Below are positions 8,592 to 17,706 of a DNA stretch of 64,000 bases, piece by piece; position 1 is the first letter of the stretch, and each line of letters opens with the position of its first letter. Under the pieces are notes generated by a model. It saw nothing but the letters and a program-made list of their open reading frames with translations. It ran no database searches and was not told the DNA's origin. The stretch is from assembly GCF_022668875.1 (NCBI RefSeq), contig NZ_JAKGCR010000001.1, forward strand, positions 366,318-430,317, written 5' to 3'. A program made the position numbers and the translations under genes. This DNA is from Domibacillus sp. PGB-M46 (GTDB lineage Bacteria > Bacillota > Bacilli > Bacillales > Domibacillaceae).

Positions 8592-9500
8592 TTAACGGCT
8601 TAACACCCGATTCACAGACTGATAAATCATATCAGCGCCTTTTGGCGTTAAATGCGTGCCCGAAGAGTCGATTAACCCCGATAGGATCAACCTCTGATCG
8701 GTCGCGCCACCGGCTGCCAGATTCATGTTTTGATAGTTATCAATCAACGTCACTTTTTTTTCCTTGGCCACTTTGCGGATGATAGCATTGTAAGAATCAT
8801 TCCACTGCCGGGCGCCATTGTATTTTTGGTACAGCTTCTCGTCATAGCGTTTATAAAACACTCCTTGAACAACAGGCGGTGTCGTCATCAGCACAACACG
8901 AATCTTCTTCGCTTTCAGCGTATCGGTAAAGTAGCGGATATTCTGCTCAAACTTTGCCTTGGAAACGCGTGCCTGCCCGTTGGACCGGATCACGGCATCA
9001 TTTGTTCCAAACATAATGGTAACCACATCCGGACGCTTGTTTAACACATCCTGCTGAAAACGGTCACGTCCCATTACCGACGTGTCACCACCAATCCCTG
9101 AATTCACAACGGTATACGTCTGCCCGAGCTTTGCAGCCCATTTTGCCGCCTGCGGATAAGACGGATTCTGCTTCCAGTTCGTTCCCTGCGTATTACTGTC
9201 GCCGAACGTAACCACGATCGTCGATTTTGCCGTTTTCAGCTGGCTGGACGGGACGTATGCCCTGCGGTTTTGAAAGAGGATCTCCGACCATCCGCCAGGC
9301 GCCTGCCCGTAAACGGATAAAGCAGTATGTCTGGCCAGCGACCCGATGATTTTCGCACGCGGGCTTGCATTCTCCCGTACCGATAAAGAAGAGGCAATGA
9401 CCTTTGCCGGCATTGGCTCGGCTGCTTTGGCTGTATTGCTGAACACTGCCGCGAGTGTGAAAAACAACAGCACAGCAGCTAGTACATGATATTTCTTCAA
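8592..9500 (-). CDS. Secreted SH3b plus SGNH/GDSL hydrolase
   Basis: 302 residues. A signal peptide (1-26) is followed by a bacterial SH3 domain (about 32-88, with VIASSLSVRENAS and GWSEILFQNRRAYVPSSQL), then an SGNH-hydrolase domain (93-300). SGNH blocks: GDS with S102, GIGGD, GTND with N167, and GTHLTP with H283. The expected acid is D278, in a slightly longer DSSGTH motif than the usual DxxH. SH3b domains bind cell-wall peptides, so a wall or polysaccharide deacylase is plausible; the substrate is unknown. The start is a TTG with GGAGG eight bases upstream. Confidence 0.88.
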   Translation of the reverse strand: MKKYHVLAAVLLFFTLAAVFSNTAKAAEPMPAKVIASSLSVRENASPRAKIIGSLARHTALSVYGQAPGGWSEILFQNRRAYVPSSQLKTAKSTIVVTFGDSNTQGTNWKQNPSYPQAAKWAAKLGQTYTVVNSGIGGDTSVMGRDRFQQDVLNKRPDVVTIMFGTNDAVIRSNGQARVSKAKFEQNIRYFTDTLKAKKIRVVLMTTPPVVQGVFYKRYDEKLYQKYNGARQWNDSYNAIIRKVAKEKKVTLIDNYQNMNLAAGGATDQRLILSGLIDSSGTHLTPKGADMIYQSVNRVLSR

Positions 9501-9598
9501 AACAACTTCCTCCAGTTACTAGTATAATAGTCTCCAATAAACGATTATACCATATTTTATGAACTAGGATGGATAGGACTGGGAAATTTATAACACTT

Positions 9599-9616
9599 AT
9601 GCTAGCATGCTAGCAT
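9599..9616. promoter_or_regulatory. 18-bp perfect palindrome before the ABC operon
   Basis: ATGCTAGCATGCTAGCAT is both palindromic and a tandem repeat of GCTAGCAT. It lies 26 bases before the ABC-transporter ATG, just downstream of an AT-rich TTTATAAC stretch, which is a typical operator position. No regulator gene is adjacent. Confidence 0.45.
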
Positions 9617-9641
9617 GACAGAATCTATAGGAGGTTATGAC

Positions 9642-10301
9642 ATGATTACGCTTCGCCGTGTTCAAAAAGCATTTCAAACCGGCAGCAGCAGGCAAGACAT
9701 TTTGCATAGTGTGGACTTACGGATCGATCCAGGAGAGTATGTCGCCATCATGGGAAAATCCGGCTCTGGAAAAAGCACACTGCTGAATATACTCGGCGCG
9801 CTCGACTCCGCTGATTCAGGTGAATACATACTAGCCGGCAAGCCTGTTCATAAAATGCGGCAGTCGAAACGGACTGCCCTTCGAAACACCGAAATCGGCT
9901 TTGTTTTTCAGCAGTTTCAGCTTATTCCGAATCTATCTGTTTATCAAAATGTGCTTCTCCCCCTTACATACGGACGAAAAAAACTGGGAAGAAAAAAAGC
10001 GCGGGTTCTGCAGCTGCTAGAGGAAGTAGGACTAGCCGATAAAAAAAAGCAAAAGCCTTCCCGGCTGTCCGGAGGGGAAAAGCAGCGGGCTGCGATCGCA
10101 CGGGCGCTCGTGAATGAGCCGTCGATTCTGCTGGCGGATGAACCGACGGGAAGCCTGGATGAAGCAACAACTGAAACGATTTTGCAGCTGTTTGACCGCG
10201 TTCATCAGCAGGGCACGACAATTGTGGTCATTACCCATGACCAGGAAGTGGCAGACCGTGCGCAGCGGGTCATTCATTTAAAGGATGGTGCACTCGCATG
10301 A
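9642..10301 (+). CDS. MacB/LolD-type ABC transporter ATP-binding protein
   Basis: 219 residues with Walker A GKSGSGKST, a Q-loop region (FVFQQFQLIPN), signature LSGGEKQR, Walker B ILLADEPTG and the H-loop VITHD. This ATPase type drives mechanotransmission permeases that expel peptides, antibiotics or lipoproteins without moving substrate through a channel. The ATG at 9642 has AGGAGG seven bases upstream; the longer reading frame begins at 9615. It overlaps the permease start by ATGA. Confidence 0.94.
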   Translation: MITLRRVQKAFQTGSSRQDILHSVDLRIDPGEYVAIMGKSGSGKSTLLNILGALDSADSGEYILAGKPVHKMRQSKRTALRNTEIGFVFQQFQLIPNLSVYQNVLLPLTYGRKKLGRKKARVLQLLEEVGLADKKKQKPSRLSGGEKQRAAIARALVNEPSILLADEPTGSLDEATTETILQLFDRVHQQGTTIVVITHDQEVADRAQRVIHLKDGALA

Positions 10302-11620
10302 GACTGGGAAATGCATTAAAGCTCGCCTGCTTCGGTCTTTGGGCGAATAAATTTCGTGTCCTGTCCGCCATGATGGGCATTGTGATTGGTCTTTTTGCGG
10401 TGATTGTCCTTATTGCCATTGCCGTAGGCGTAAAGGATACGCTGCTGAAACAGATGGGCAGCCTCGGCGCCGAGCAAATTCTCGTGATGCCAGGCCGCGT
10501 CTTGGATTCCGCGAATGGGCAGAAAGACTTTTTAAGCGGCATTACAAGCGTGCCCAGCACGTTAACGTATGAAGATGCCAAAGCGGTAGAAGCAGTGCCG
10601 AATGTAAAATCTGTCATACCGCAGCTCGAAACCGTTTCGAAAGCAGTATATGAAGAGCAAAACGTCCAGGCTGTTCTCGTCGGCAGCACTCATCAATACA
10701 GCCGTGTTCAGCACGCTGACCTGGCAGAAGGACGCTTTTTTACAGAGGAAGAACAGCAGTCGAAGAAAAATGTAATTGTCCTTGGCAGCAATATTCACGA
10801 TGCACTGCTCGGAAAAGCAGCCGAACCCCAGTCTGGAAGCACGGGAATCCCGGCTCCTCAAGAGAAAACGTGGTGGCAGCGTGCCCTCGATTCGTTGATG
10901 GCAGGTACCGTTGTGTCTGCCGAAGAAAAGACGCTGGTCGGCCAAAAGCTCACAATCGGCGAAAAGGAATACACCGTCATTGGTGTACTAAAGCCGAATG
11001 CCACACTTGGATCGAGCACTGATAATAACGTCATTATGCCGATTGAAACGGCGCTGGCCAACACGGATATGAAGTATCTTAACAAAATGATCGTCGAAGC
11101 AAACAGCACCGAGGTGATTGATGAAGTAGATGGTGCGGTGTTCTCCGCGATCAAACAAAATCATAAAGAAATCGATTTTAGTGTGGTCAAGCAGGATCAA
11201 ATGCTTGGGGCCATCGATAACGTGACCGTGATTTTACAAGTCATGCTGCTCGGTATTACGGCTGTTGCGCTGTTTATCAGCGGTACCGGCATTATGAACG
11301 TCATGGTGATGTCTGTGAGGGAACGCACCCGGGAAATTGGCATCCGCAAAGCGATCGGCGCCACCACCTTTGAAATTATGGCCCAGTTTTTCTTTGAAAC
11401 CCTCCTTCTTTGTGTGATTGGCGGATTATTCGGCACTGGGCTCGGCTATGCGTTTATTGAACTATGGAATCAATACATTGAGGCGTTTACGCTGACGCTT
11501 CCTCTCTGGGCCATCCAGCTGGCTCTCGGTTCTACGGTTGTGATTGGCGGTTTGTTCGGCATTTATCCTGCTCTCAAAGCAGCACGAATGAAACCGAGCC
11601 ACGCGCTTCGGTTTGAATAA
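10298..11620 (+). CDS. MacB-like ABC transporter permease
   Basis: 440 residues. One N-terminal membrane segment (about 20-45) is followed by a large extracytoplasmic MacB-type periplasmic-core domain (about 50-300), then an FtsX-type block of three membrane segments with the conserved VMVMSVRERTREIGIRKAIG loop before the third helix. It pairs with the upstream ATPase. No accessory membrane-fusion gene is present, so this is a two-gene exporter or stress-responsive unit; cargo is unknown. Confidence 0.92.
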   Translation: MRLGNALKLACFGLWANKFRVLSAMMGIVIGLFAVIVLIAIAVGVKDTLLKQMGSLGAEQILVMPGRVLDSANGQKDFLSGITSVPSTLTYEDAKAVEAVPNVKSVIPQLETVSKAVYEEQNVQAVLVGSTHQYSRVQHADLAEGRFFTEEEQQSKKNVIVLGSNIHDALLGKAAEPQSGSTGIPAPQEKTWWQRALDSLMAGTVVSAEEKTLVGQKLTIGEKEYTVIGVLKPNATLGSSTDNNVIMPIETALANTDMKYLNKMIVEANSTEVIDEVDGAVFSAIKQNHKEIDFSVVKQDQMLGAIDNVTVILQVMLLGITAVALFISGTGIMNVMVMSVRERTREIGIRKAIGATTFEIMAQFFFETLLLCVIGGLFGTGLGYAFIELWNQYIEAFTLTLPLWAIQLALGSTVVIGGLFGIYPALKAARMKPSHALRFE

Positions 11621-11621
11621 C

Positions 11622-11659
11622 AAAAACGGGCTTATCCAGCTGGATAAGCCCGTTTTTTT
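11622..11659. terminator. Bidirectional intrinsic terminator
   Basis: AAAACGGGCTTATCC / GGATAAGCCCGTTTT, a near-perfect palindrome with T7, right after the permease stop. It also faces the convergent SLH gene. Confidence 0.9.
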
Positions 11660-11678
11660 AATGATAAGCCGCTTCCTG

Positions 11679-11743
11679 GGCCGGAATTGTCACAGTTGAG
11701 CCGGAATCTCCTTCGTCTGGGTCGAAAAAAGTATTTTCCGGCC
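11679..11743. repeat. Helically phased CCGGCC array, copy B
   Basis: Cores GGCCGG (11679), AGCCGG (11699) and GGGTCG (11719), 20 bp apart, then CCGGCC (11738) after 19 bp. Same polarity switch as the 8.4-kb array but shorter and partly degenerate. It lies between two convergent genes and ends about ten bases from the stop codon of the SLH gene. Confidence 0.6.
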
Positions 11744-11753
11744 CAACATAACG

Positions 11754-14108
11754 TTAATTTGTTTTTTCCAGTCCCCGGTTTAAAAAGATACTGAAGTCAG
11801 CACGCTTGATCGGTTCACCCGGCCGGAACGTGCCATCCGGGAAGCCCTGCGTAATACCCGATGCAGCGAGTGCATTCACGGAGCTGTACGCAAACGTGCC
11901 GGCATTATTGTCCGGGAAATAATTCCGGTTCGCTTCTGGAAGCTTAAGCGCCCGTGCTAAAACGGCAGCCATTTCAGCCCGTGTCAGCTTTGCCTGTGCA
12001 TCAAACGTGCCGTCTGTCCGGCCAAACATAATGCCGGCCTGTGTGACAGCGGCAATGCTTCCATAAGATATATACGTCTTTGGCACATCGGAAAAGCCTG
12101 GATCTTTCACACCATCCGCCGGCAGCTTCATCGCACGCTGCAGCATGATCGCCGCCTGCACGCGCGTTAAGGTTTCCTGCGGTCCAAACGTACCGTTCGG
12201 AAAGCCGCTGATCACGGCCCGGTCTACAAGTGACGCAATATCGCTTTCCGCCCGGAAGCCCGCCGGCACATCACGGAATAACTCTTCTTTATATGAATTG
12301 CCGTAGACCACTTTTAAGGAGTCCACATAAACGCCCGGCTTCGAGGAGGAAAGAGCGGACACCTTCGTCCAGCCTGCCTGCACCGGTACGCGTACATTCT
12401 TCCAGCCGTTCCATGTTACCTTTCCAAAAGACGCTTGATGAGCCGTTCCCTTTGCATCAAGGAACGTACCGGTCACTTCCGCCCCGTCCGTCTGTCCGTA
12501 TACACGCAGGCTGACAAATGACGGACTGCCAGATAGCGCGATCGGTTGGACCGGCTGAACCGTGCCGTCTACTTTCAGAGAGCGGCTTCCGTCGTAATAA
12601 AACGTACTGACAGATGGAACCGACCAGCCGGCGCCTTCAAATGAATCAAGCACACTCGCCCGGCTTTCCGGCGGCGCTTGAACGGTAATCGGCAGCTTTA
12701 CCTCGGCTGTTCCTTTTTTAACCGAAACAAATCCAGAACCTGATCGAGCAGCCGTAAAGGTTGTGCCGGATACCGTTCCAAGATCAGATGTAATTGTCAC
12801 ATTATCCACTTTCACCGGATTGCCGTATTCATCGATGATCGACTCAATCTTCACATCAACCGATTCCCCGATGGCAAGCGGCGCATCCGATAACAGGCTG
12901 GCGTTGATGGTTGTCGGCACACCCTTTGGCGCAGTCGTAATGGCCATTAAAAAGGTTGATACCGGCCGCTCGCCCCATGGGTCAGACGGCTTGTTTTGAA
13001 TCGTTGCTGTAAAATCACCCGGCTCGCGCGCAAGCATCGTGGTCGAGCCGCCGCCGTCCATATTAAGCGCCCGATCGTAACCGAGTGACTGAATATAGGC
13101 GGCAAATTCGGATAAACTCATACCGGTGCTGTAGCCCGGCTGGCGTCCATCGACCGTAATAAACGCTACTTTTTCGCCCGTTTGATCAATCGCCACAGCC
13201 GTACGCGGCGCCCGCTCCCGTGCTTTCGGGCTGTTTGGGTTCATCGTCAGCGCCACTTTCCCGCCTTTGATAAGCAGCGGCCCGCTGCCGATCATAAAAT
13301 CGGCTCCCTTCCATTTCTCATCCACATCGACCGACACGGATACGGTATCGCCGATTTTCATGCTGCGGAGTGCTTCTGTCTCGGTTCCATGCGCGGACAG
13401 AACAAAGCCATTCTTCGGAATCACCGCCCCTGCCGTTTGACCATATGGACGAAAGCCCGTTACTTTCCCGGTTAACGTGCCGCCAAACTGAAGCGACGGA
13501 TCACCAGCTCCGGCTACGATCACTTCATAGCCGTACGGATTGGTCGTCGTTACACCGGATGAAAAATTAGGTGTATACACCATCGTCGTATTCGGGTAGC
13601 GCTGCCCGTTATGGCCCGCCATCATTCCGGTCGTTCCATTGTGTGCGTATGTAAAAGTCGTAGAATAAGAGTCAATCTGTCCTTTTCCTTCTTTGTTGAT
13701 GCCAAAGGCGATCATCTCGCTGACAAACTCATTTTTGCTTGTTTCAATCATGCCGCCGTTCACCAGGTAGTTGTCGATAGCGACAAAATAAAGCGGCATC
13801 GGCTCCCGGTTAAAAAATGAACCGTTAATCGCCCCGATCACTTCATGCCCTTCCCCGCTTGCCGCAAGTGCCTGCTTGGACGTCTGCACCAGCTTATTGA
13901 GCGGATTTGGCACCCCCGCCTGCACTTTTGTGTACGGGTCTGTCGTATCGATTTCCATTACGCGGACCGACTGGGGTACGGTTCCTTCCTCTACAATTTC
14001 GGTATACGTTACCCCATTCGAAACATCAAATTCATCTGTAACTGCCGCCTGTGCCCACGTTGGAAACAGCAGCATCAGTGCGAGCAGCCCTATCCTTACC
14101 TTTTTCAT
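11754..14108 (-). CDS. SLH-anchored phosphodiester glycosidase (NAGPA-domain) surface protein
   Basis: 784 residues. Signal peptide (1-21), then a phosphodiester glycosidase domain (about 60-400) with GAINGSFFNR, the FITVDGRQPGYSTGMSLSEF segment and the ALNMDGGGSTTM signature. A beta-sandwich/Ig-like stretch (about 410-610) follows, then three SLH repeats (about 615-780; SGFPNGTFGP, FGRTDGTFDA, QGFPDGTFRP). The domain is related to the enzyme that uncovers mannose-6-phosphate by removing GlcNAc-1-P; in bacteria it is thought to act on wall or teichoic-type phosphodiesters. SLH repeats bind pyruvylated secondary wall polymer. Start ATG has GGGAGG upstream. Confidence 0.9.
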   Translation of the reverse strand: MKKVRIGLLALMLLFPTWAQAAVTDEFDVSNGVTYTEIVEEGTVPQSVRVMEIDTTDPYTKVQAGVPNPLNKLVQTSKQALAASGEGHEVIGAINGSFFNREPMPLYFVAIDNYLVNGGMIETSKNEFVSEMIAFGINKEGKGQIDSYSTTFTYAHNGTTGMMAGHNGQRYPNTTMVYTPNFSSGVTTTNPYGYEVIVAGAGDPSLQFGGTLTGKVTGFRPYGQTAGAVIPKNGFVLSAHGTETEALRSMKIGDTVSVSVDVDEKWKGADFMIGSGPLLIKGGKVALTMNPNSPKARERAPRTAVAIDQTGEKVAFITVDGRQPGYSTGMSLSEFAAYIQSLGYDRALNMDGGGSTTMLAREPGDFTATIQNKPSDPWGERPVSTFLMAITTAPKGVPTTINASLLSDAPLAIGESVDVKIESIIDEYGNPVKVDNVTITSDLGTVSGTTFTAARSGSGFVSVKKGTAEVKLPITVQAPPESRASVLDSFEGAGWSVPSVSTFYYDGSRSLKVDGTVQPVQPIALSGSPSFVSLRVYGQTDGAEVTGTFLDAKGTAHQASFGKVTWNGWKNVRVPVQAGWTKVSALSSSKPGVYVDSLKVVYGNSYKEELFRDVPAGFRAESDIASLVDRAVISGFPNGTFGPQETLTRVQAAIMLQRAMKLPADGVKDPGFSDVPKTYISYGSIAAVTQAGIMFGRTDGTFDAQAKLTRAEMAAVLARALKLPEANRNYFPDNNAGTFAYSSVNALAASGITQGFPDGTFRPGEPIKRADFSIFLNRGLEKTN

Positions 14109-14329
14109 GGAAAACCTCCCTGCTTTTTGAAACTAGTATAGCATAAGCAGATTGGGAGAATAGCGGTCTTCCAGAAGAGAATGTAAAAAGTCAAAAAAAA
14201 GAGAAAATCAAAAGAAAGTATTGCTTGACCAGGAAAATTAAACTATTCTTTTAAAGGCATGTCTCAGTTTCAAGAGAAAATAAAGGTCATTTTACCTATA
14301 TGTACACTGTTAGAAAGAAGGTTATCTGC

Positions 14330-16384
14330 TTGTCCATACAACGAAAGATTATTAGTTTGCTTGTTGTGCTAATTGTTTTACTTCTCGCGTGCTCCAGTTT
14401 TCTGCAATGGATCGAGTCCCAGTCCTTGAAAAAAGAAATGGATGCCGCTTCTGTACACATGAATGAAAACTCTCAAAAAAGTGTTGAAGAAGAACTGACC
14501 GAATTAACGGCCAATATATCAAACCACCTCCTCTCGCTTGAAGAGCAGGTGGATAAAACCATGTTAAATGCGGCCTATACTCTTCAGCAGATAGATACCG
14601 CACGCGGACTGACAAACGCGGATCTTGAAGCAATCGCCAAAAAAACCGGCATGACAGATCTTTACCTGGCAAACCGGCAGGGGGTGTTTACGCAATCTAC
14701 GGAGGAAGCCTCACTTGGGCTGAATTTATTTTCGTTTAACAAAGCGTACCGCTCGGTTCTTGACGGAAAAACGCCAGTTATTGCAGAGCCGCTTATTTTA
14801 AAGCAGGAAACGATGGAAATCTTTAAGTTTATGATTGTTCCAAGAGCGGATGGACGCGGCGTACTCGAGGCCGCCATGAATGCCGATATTTTTGAGGCAT
14901 CCTTAAAAACCTATATTCATAAGGGAAATGGGATAAAAGGCATTTACCTGCTCAGTCCGGACGGCCTTGTTTTAACAGCAAATACGGCAGAGGGTGAAAA
15001 ACCGCTTTGGAAACAGGGAGACACCATCCAAAACGACAATATTGGAGCCGTACTGAAAAGCGGCAAGCCGCAGCTGCATGTAAACCAGCAAAGGGCGGAT
15101 ATTTTTTATCCTTTGGTAAAAAATGAAAAAACAACTTACGTGCTGTCTGCACAAATCGATACAGCTCCTTATTTCGCCAATGCTTCTATTGCCGAAAAAG
15201 CACTCAGTGAAGTCGAGCAGTCACTGAGAGATAATATTATTCAATCGATCATCAGCACGATTATCATAGCCTCACTGTTTTCTGCCGTTTTTATCTGGAT
15301 CGTGAGACGGACGTTAAAGCCGCTTCGCGATATAGCGGATCAATCGGAAAGGATCGCCGCAGGAGACTTGCGGACAGAAGGTACGGTTCTGCACAGCGAG
15401 GATGAAATCGGGCGCCTGTCCGCTTCATTCAGCAAAATGACCGGGCAGCTGCGCCATGTGATTACCCAGATCTCTGCACATACCGGGCAAGTAGCGGCTT
15501 CCTCCGAGGAGCTGACGGCCAATGCTGAGGAAATGAGCAGCGCATCTGAACAAATTTCCTCAACGGTAGCCAGTGTGGCAGCAGCTGCCGATGAACAGCG
15601 GCAAAGCGTTGAGAACATGTCGCGGACGGTTGGAGGCATGTCAGCCGGCGTAGGGCAAATCGCCGAACGATCCAAGCAAATGCTGCACAGCGCCGGTGAA
15701 TCCCTTTCCAAGTCGCAGGAAGGAAGCACGGCGATTCAAACAGCCGTGACCCAGATGCATACCATCCAGGAAACCGTGCACGAAACGGCTTCTGTCATCG
15801 AAGAGCTCGGCAGGCGTTCCCAGGAAATCGGCACATTCACAGAAGTCATTACGACGATTGCCGGCCAGACGAACATGCTGGCACTGAATGCAGCGATTGA
15901 AGCAGCCCGGGCCGGCGAGCATGGCAAAGGCTTCGCAGTTGTCGCTGAAGAAGTACGGACGTTAGCCGAGCAGTCATCCGAATCGGCTGCCCGGATCAAT
16001 GGACTGGTTGCCGCTGTCCAATCCGAGATCACCCGCTCGGTTCAATCGATGAAACGAGTGATCAGCGAAGTCGCAGCAGGAATAGAATCCGTTCATCATT
16101 CCGGCGAGTCTTTCCAAAGCATTCACGCAGCTGCCCGGGAAGTATCGGATCATATCCACGCGGTCTCCGCCTCTGTTAAACAGCTTCAGTCCGGCACCGA
16201 GCAGGTTCAAGAAGTGATTCGCCTCGTCACCTCTCATTCGCATGAAACGGCCGCCAGTACCCAGCAGGTCTCTTCTTCAACCGAAGACCAAATGGCCGCC
16301 ATGCAGGAAATTTCATCGTCTTCTGCATCACTTGCTTCCATGGCCGAAGAGCTGCAGGCTTTAACGAGTACCTTTAAAGTATAA
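14330..16384 (+). CDS. Methyl-accepting chemotaxis protein with extracellular Cache-type sensor
   Basis: About 684 residues. TM1 (about 8-28), an extracellular dCache-like domain of about 240 residues, TM2 (about 302-325), HAMP ([13 protein letters not shown] onward), then a signalling domain with the hairpin tip ...[33 protein letters not shown]. It senses an outside ligand and controls CheA; the ligand cannot be read from sequence. AGAAGG sits eight bases before a TTG at 14330, giving the usual MCP start MSIQRK. The ATG at 14300 lacks a binding site. No CheR-docking pentapeptide is visible at the C-terminus. Confidence 0.92.
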   Translation: MSIQRKIISLLVVLIVLLLACSSFLQWIESQSLKKEMDAASVHMNENSQKSVEEELTELTANISNHLLSLEEQVDKTMLNAAYTLQQIDTARGLTNADLEAIAKKTGMTDLYLANRQGVFTQSTEEASLGLNLFSFNKAYRSVLDGKTPVIAEPLILKQETMEIFKFMIVPRADGRGVLEAAMNADIFEASLKTYIHKGNGIKGIYLLSPDGLVLTANTAEGEKPLWKQGDTIQNDNIGAVLKSGKPQLHVNQQRADIFYPLVKNEKTTYVLSAQIDTAPYFANASIAEKALSEVEQSLRDNIIQSIISTIIIASLFSAVFIWIVRRTLKPLRDIADQSERIAAGDLRTEGTVLHSEDEIGRLSASFSKMTGQLRHVITQISAHTGQVAASSEELTANAEEMSSASEQISSTVASVAAAADEQRQSVENMSRTVGGMSAGVGQIAERSKQMLHSAGESLSKSQEGSTAIQTAVTQMHTIQETVHETASVIEELGRRSQEIGTFTEVITTIAGQTNMLALNAAIEAARAGEHGKGFAVVAEEVRTLAEQSSESAARINGLVAAVQSEITRSVQSMKRVISEVAAGIESVHHSGESFQSIHAAAREVSDHIHAVSASVKQLQSGTEQVQEVIRLVTSHSHETAASTQQVSSSTEDQMAAMQEISSSSASLASMAEELQALTSTFKV

Positions 16385-16514
16385 AAAGAAAACCGCCCTG
16401 CATGCCGGGGCGGTTTTCTTTTATATAGCAGCCCCCTTCATCCAGCGTTTTAAAGAATTTGATGCCTACCCATTTAAGCGGCGTCCAGATCTCTTTCATA
16501 CTGTACAACGACAT
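16374..16514 (-). CDS. Candidate 46-residue small protein behind a c-di-GMP riboswitch
   Basis: Starts [28 protein letters not shown] lies nine bases before the ATG at 16514, and a small hairpin (ATACGA/TCGTAT) separates that site from the riboswitch at 16553-16630. The last third runs through the shared terminator hairpin, which argues for a decayed gene or a riboswitch whose real target was lost. A real small amphipathic peptide is the alternative. No homologue is recognised. Confidence 0.35.
   Translation of the reverse strand: MSLYSMKEIWTPLKWVGIKFFKTLDEGGCYIKENRPGMQGGFLFIL
16388..16421. terminator. Bidirectional terminator after the chemoreceptor gene
   Basis: AAAACCGCCC / GGGGCGGTTTT with an 8-base loop, T-run on the plus strand and AAAAAG (U-run in reverse) on the other side. 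Confidence 0.85.
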
Positions 16515-16552
16515 AATAAATGCCTTCCTTTATACGAGTGTCCGAGATCGTA

Positions 16553-16630
16553 TTCGACAACTGGCTGGCATAGATTCCCGTTAGCCCCTGTAGTTTTGCG
16601 TCATCACTTTTCAACGATTTTGCCTTTTCG
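16553..16630 (-). ncRNA. Cyclic di-GMP-I (GEMM-I) riboswitch without a conventional downstream gene
   Basis: Transcript order: GAAAAGGCAAAATC, P2 with tetraloop ATCGTTGAAAAGTGAT, core GACGCAAAACTACAGGGGCTAA, receptor GCCAGCCAGTTGTC. All GEMM-I landmarks are present. TATAAT lies on the minus strand at 16653-16658 in a promoter position. Downstream is only the candidate 46-codon frame and the chemoreceptor terminator. Confidence 0.85.
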
Positions 16631-17117
16631 CACAATGCTCGTAGTGTCCTTATTATAAAGAAAAAACCGCTAAAAATACAGGCATATTCACTCGAAAAAT
16701 TCCTACAAACCGCGTCATAAAAGGTTTTTTGTGCCCTCTCTAAAAACACACTTTTGACCTATATTGCTAAAAAACGCTTATGTTTTGAATGATATTTATT
16801 TAATATAATTTAGTTTTCTGCCACCCTAGGAACGATACGCTGCATACATAGTAAATACAGGATTTCACAGAAAAAAGACTTCCAGAACCCGTTCACAGGA
16901 TGAAAGAAAAACTAGAAAATGGCAAAGAGCTATATCTAAAAAGGAAATAATAAACAGCTCTTTTTCCGGAAAAGAAGGGTTTATTGGCAGTTATTTTGCC
17001 TTACAAGTGAATGGTTCAGTCCGCTTATAAAAAACAACGCCGCACTATTTATATAAAGTTTCCATTCCACTCGATCCTCAACACGAAAAAAAACCGCCTC
17101 ATGTAAAGGCGGCTTTC
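16631..17117. other. AT-rich gene-free stretch
   Basis: Contains the TATAAT probably serving the riboswitch RNA and the terminator of the Rok-like gene at its right end. No gene, repeat or other structure was recognised; a 91-codon minus frame overlapping the riboswitch has no binding site. Confidence 0.6.
17086..17116 (-). terminator. Intrinsic terminator after Rok-like gene 1
   Basis: Minus strand AAGCCGCCT...AGGCGGTT followed by eight U residues, starting two bases after the stop codon. Confidence 0.85.
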
Positions 17118-17510
17118 TTAGTCTACTCCATATTCATAAATATATAAGCCGCGGCCCAGCCGTACAACGCGGTCATATTCGGGCTCTAATGCTTTCATAA
17201 AGGAGCTTATGTTTGAAATCCGTTTGCCGGTTGCTCGTTCGACAAACTCCTGAATTTCCACTGCACGAACCGGTTCCTTTCGTTCTTTTAAATAAGCAAC
17301 GGCTATCTCCCGCAGCTCATGCACATTTTCTCTCGGACGGCGGCTTACTGCATGCTCCTTTTCTCTGCCCTCACTGTTTTCCAGCTCTTGCAGCCTTTTT
17401 AAAAGCGTGTCCCGCTCTTCCTGCAATACTTCTAGCACCTGTGCTTCGGCTTTATCAATTTGGTTTAGTCTCGTTTTAATCGCCTGCTGTTCGGTAAATC
17501 TTCTGCTCAA
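17118..17510 (-). CDS. Rok-like nucleoid-associated repressor, copy 1
   Basis: 130 residues. The N-terminal half is an amphipathic coiled coil (KTRLNQIDKAEAQVLEVLQE) matching the oligomerisation region of B. subtilis Rok. A short basic linker is followed by the C-terminal winged-helix pattern (LREIAVAYLKER, SFMKALEPEYDRVVRLGRG, ending YIYE). Rok binds AT-rich DNA, silences acquired genes and represses competence and exoproteins. This copy lacks Rok's long neutral linker (130 residues against about 190). The start is a TTG with AGGAGGG rather far upstream (about 14 bases), so the exact start is uncertain. A paralogue follows at 17707-18114. Confidence 0.75.
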   Translation of the reverse strand: MSRRFTEQQAIKTRLNQIDKAEAQVLEVLQEERDTLLKRLQELENSEGREKEHAVSRRPRENVHELREIAVAYLKERKEPVRAVEIQEFVERATGKRISNISSFMKALEPEYDRVVRLGRGLYIYEYGVD

Positions 17511-17706
17511 AATAGATCCCGTTCCCTCCTAGGAAATGACCAATGATATTTATTAACCTTTCATATTGTTCCATATTATACTATAAATGAGCGACTTTAG
17601 GTCTATTTATGCTACTTAAAAATAATAAATTTCTTTTTGTTGTTTCGCAACTATATACTCTCATTTTGTGCACTTTTCTCCATCACAAGGATTACTTTTC
17701 TGTACC

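Noticed and set aside
16474..16749. 91-codon minus-strand frame
   Set aside because: It reads through the c-di-GMP riboswitch and has no ribosome binding site; the candidate frame with a good site is at 16374-16514.
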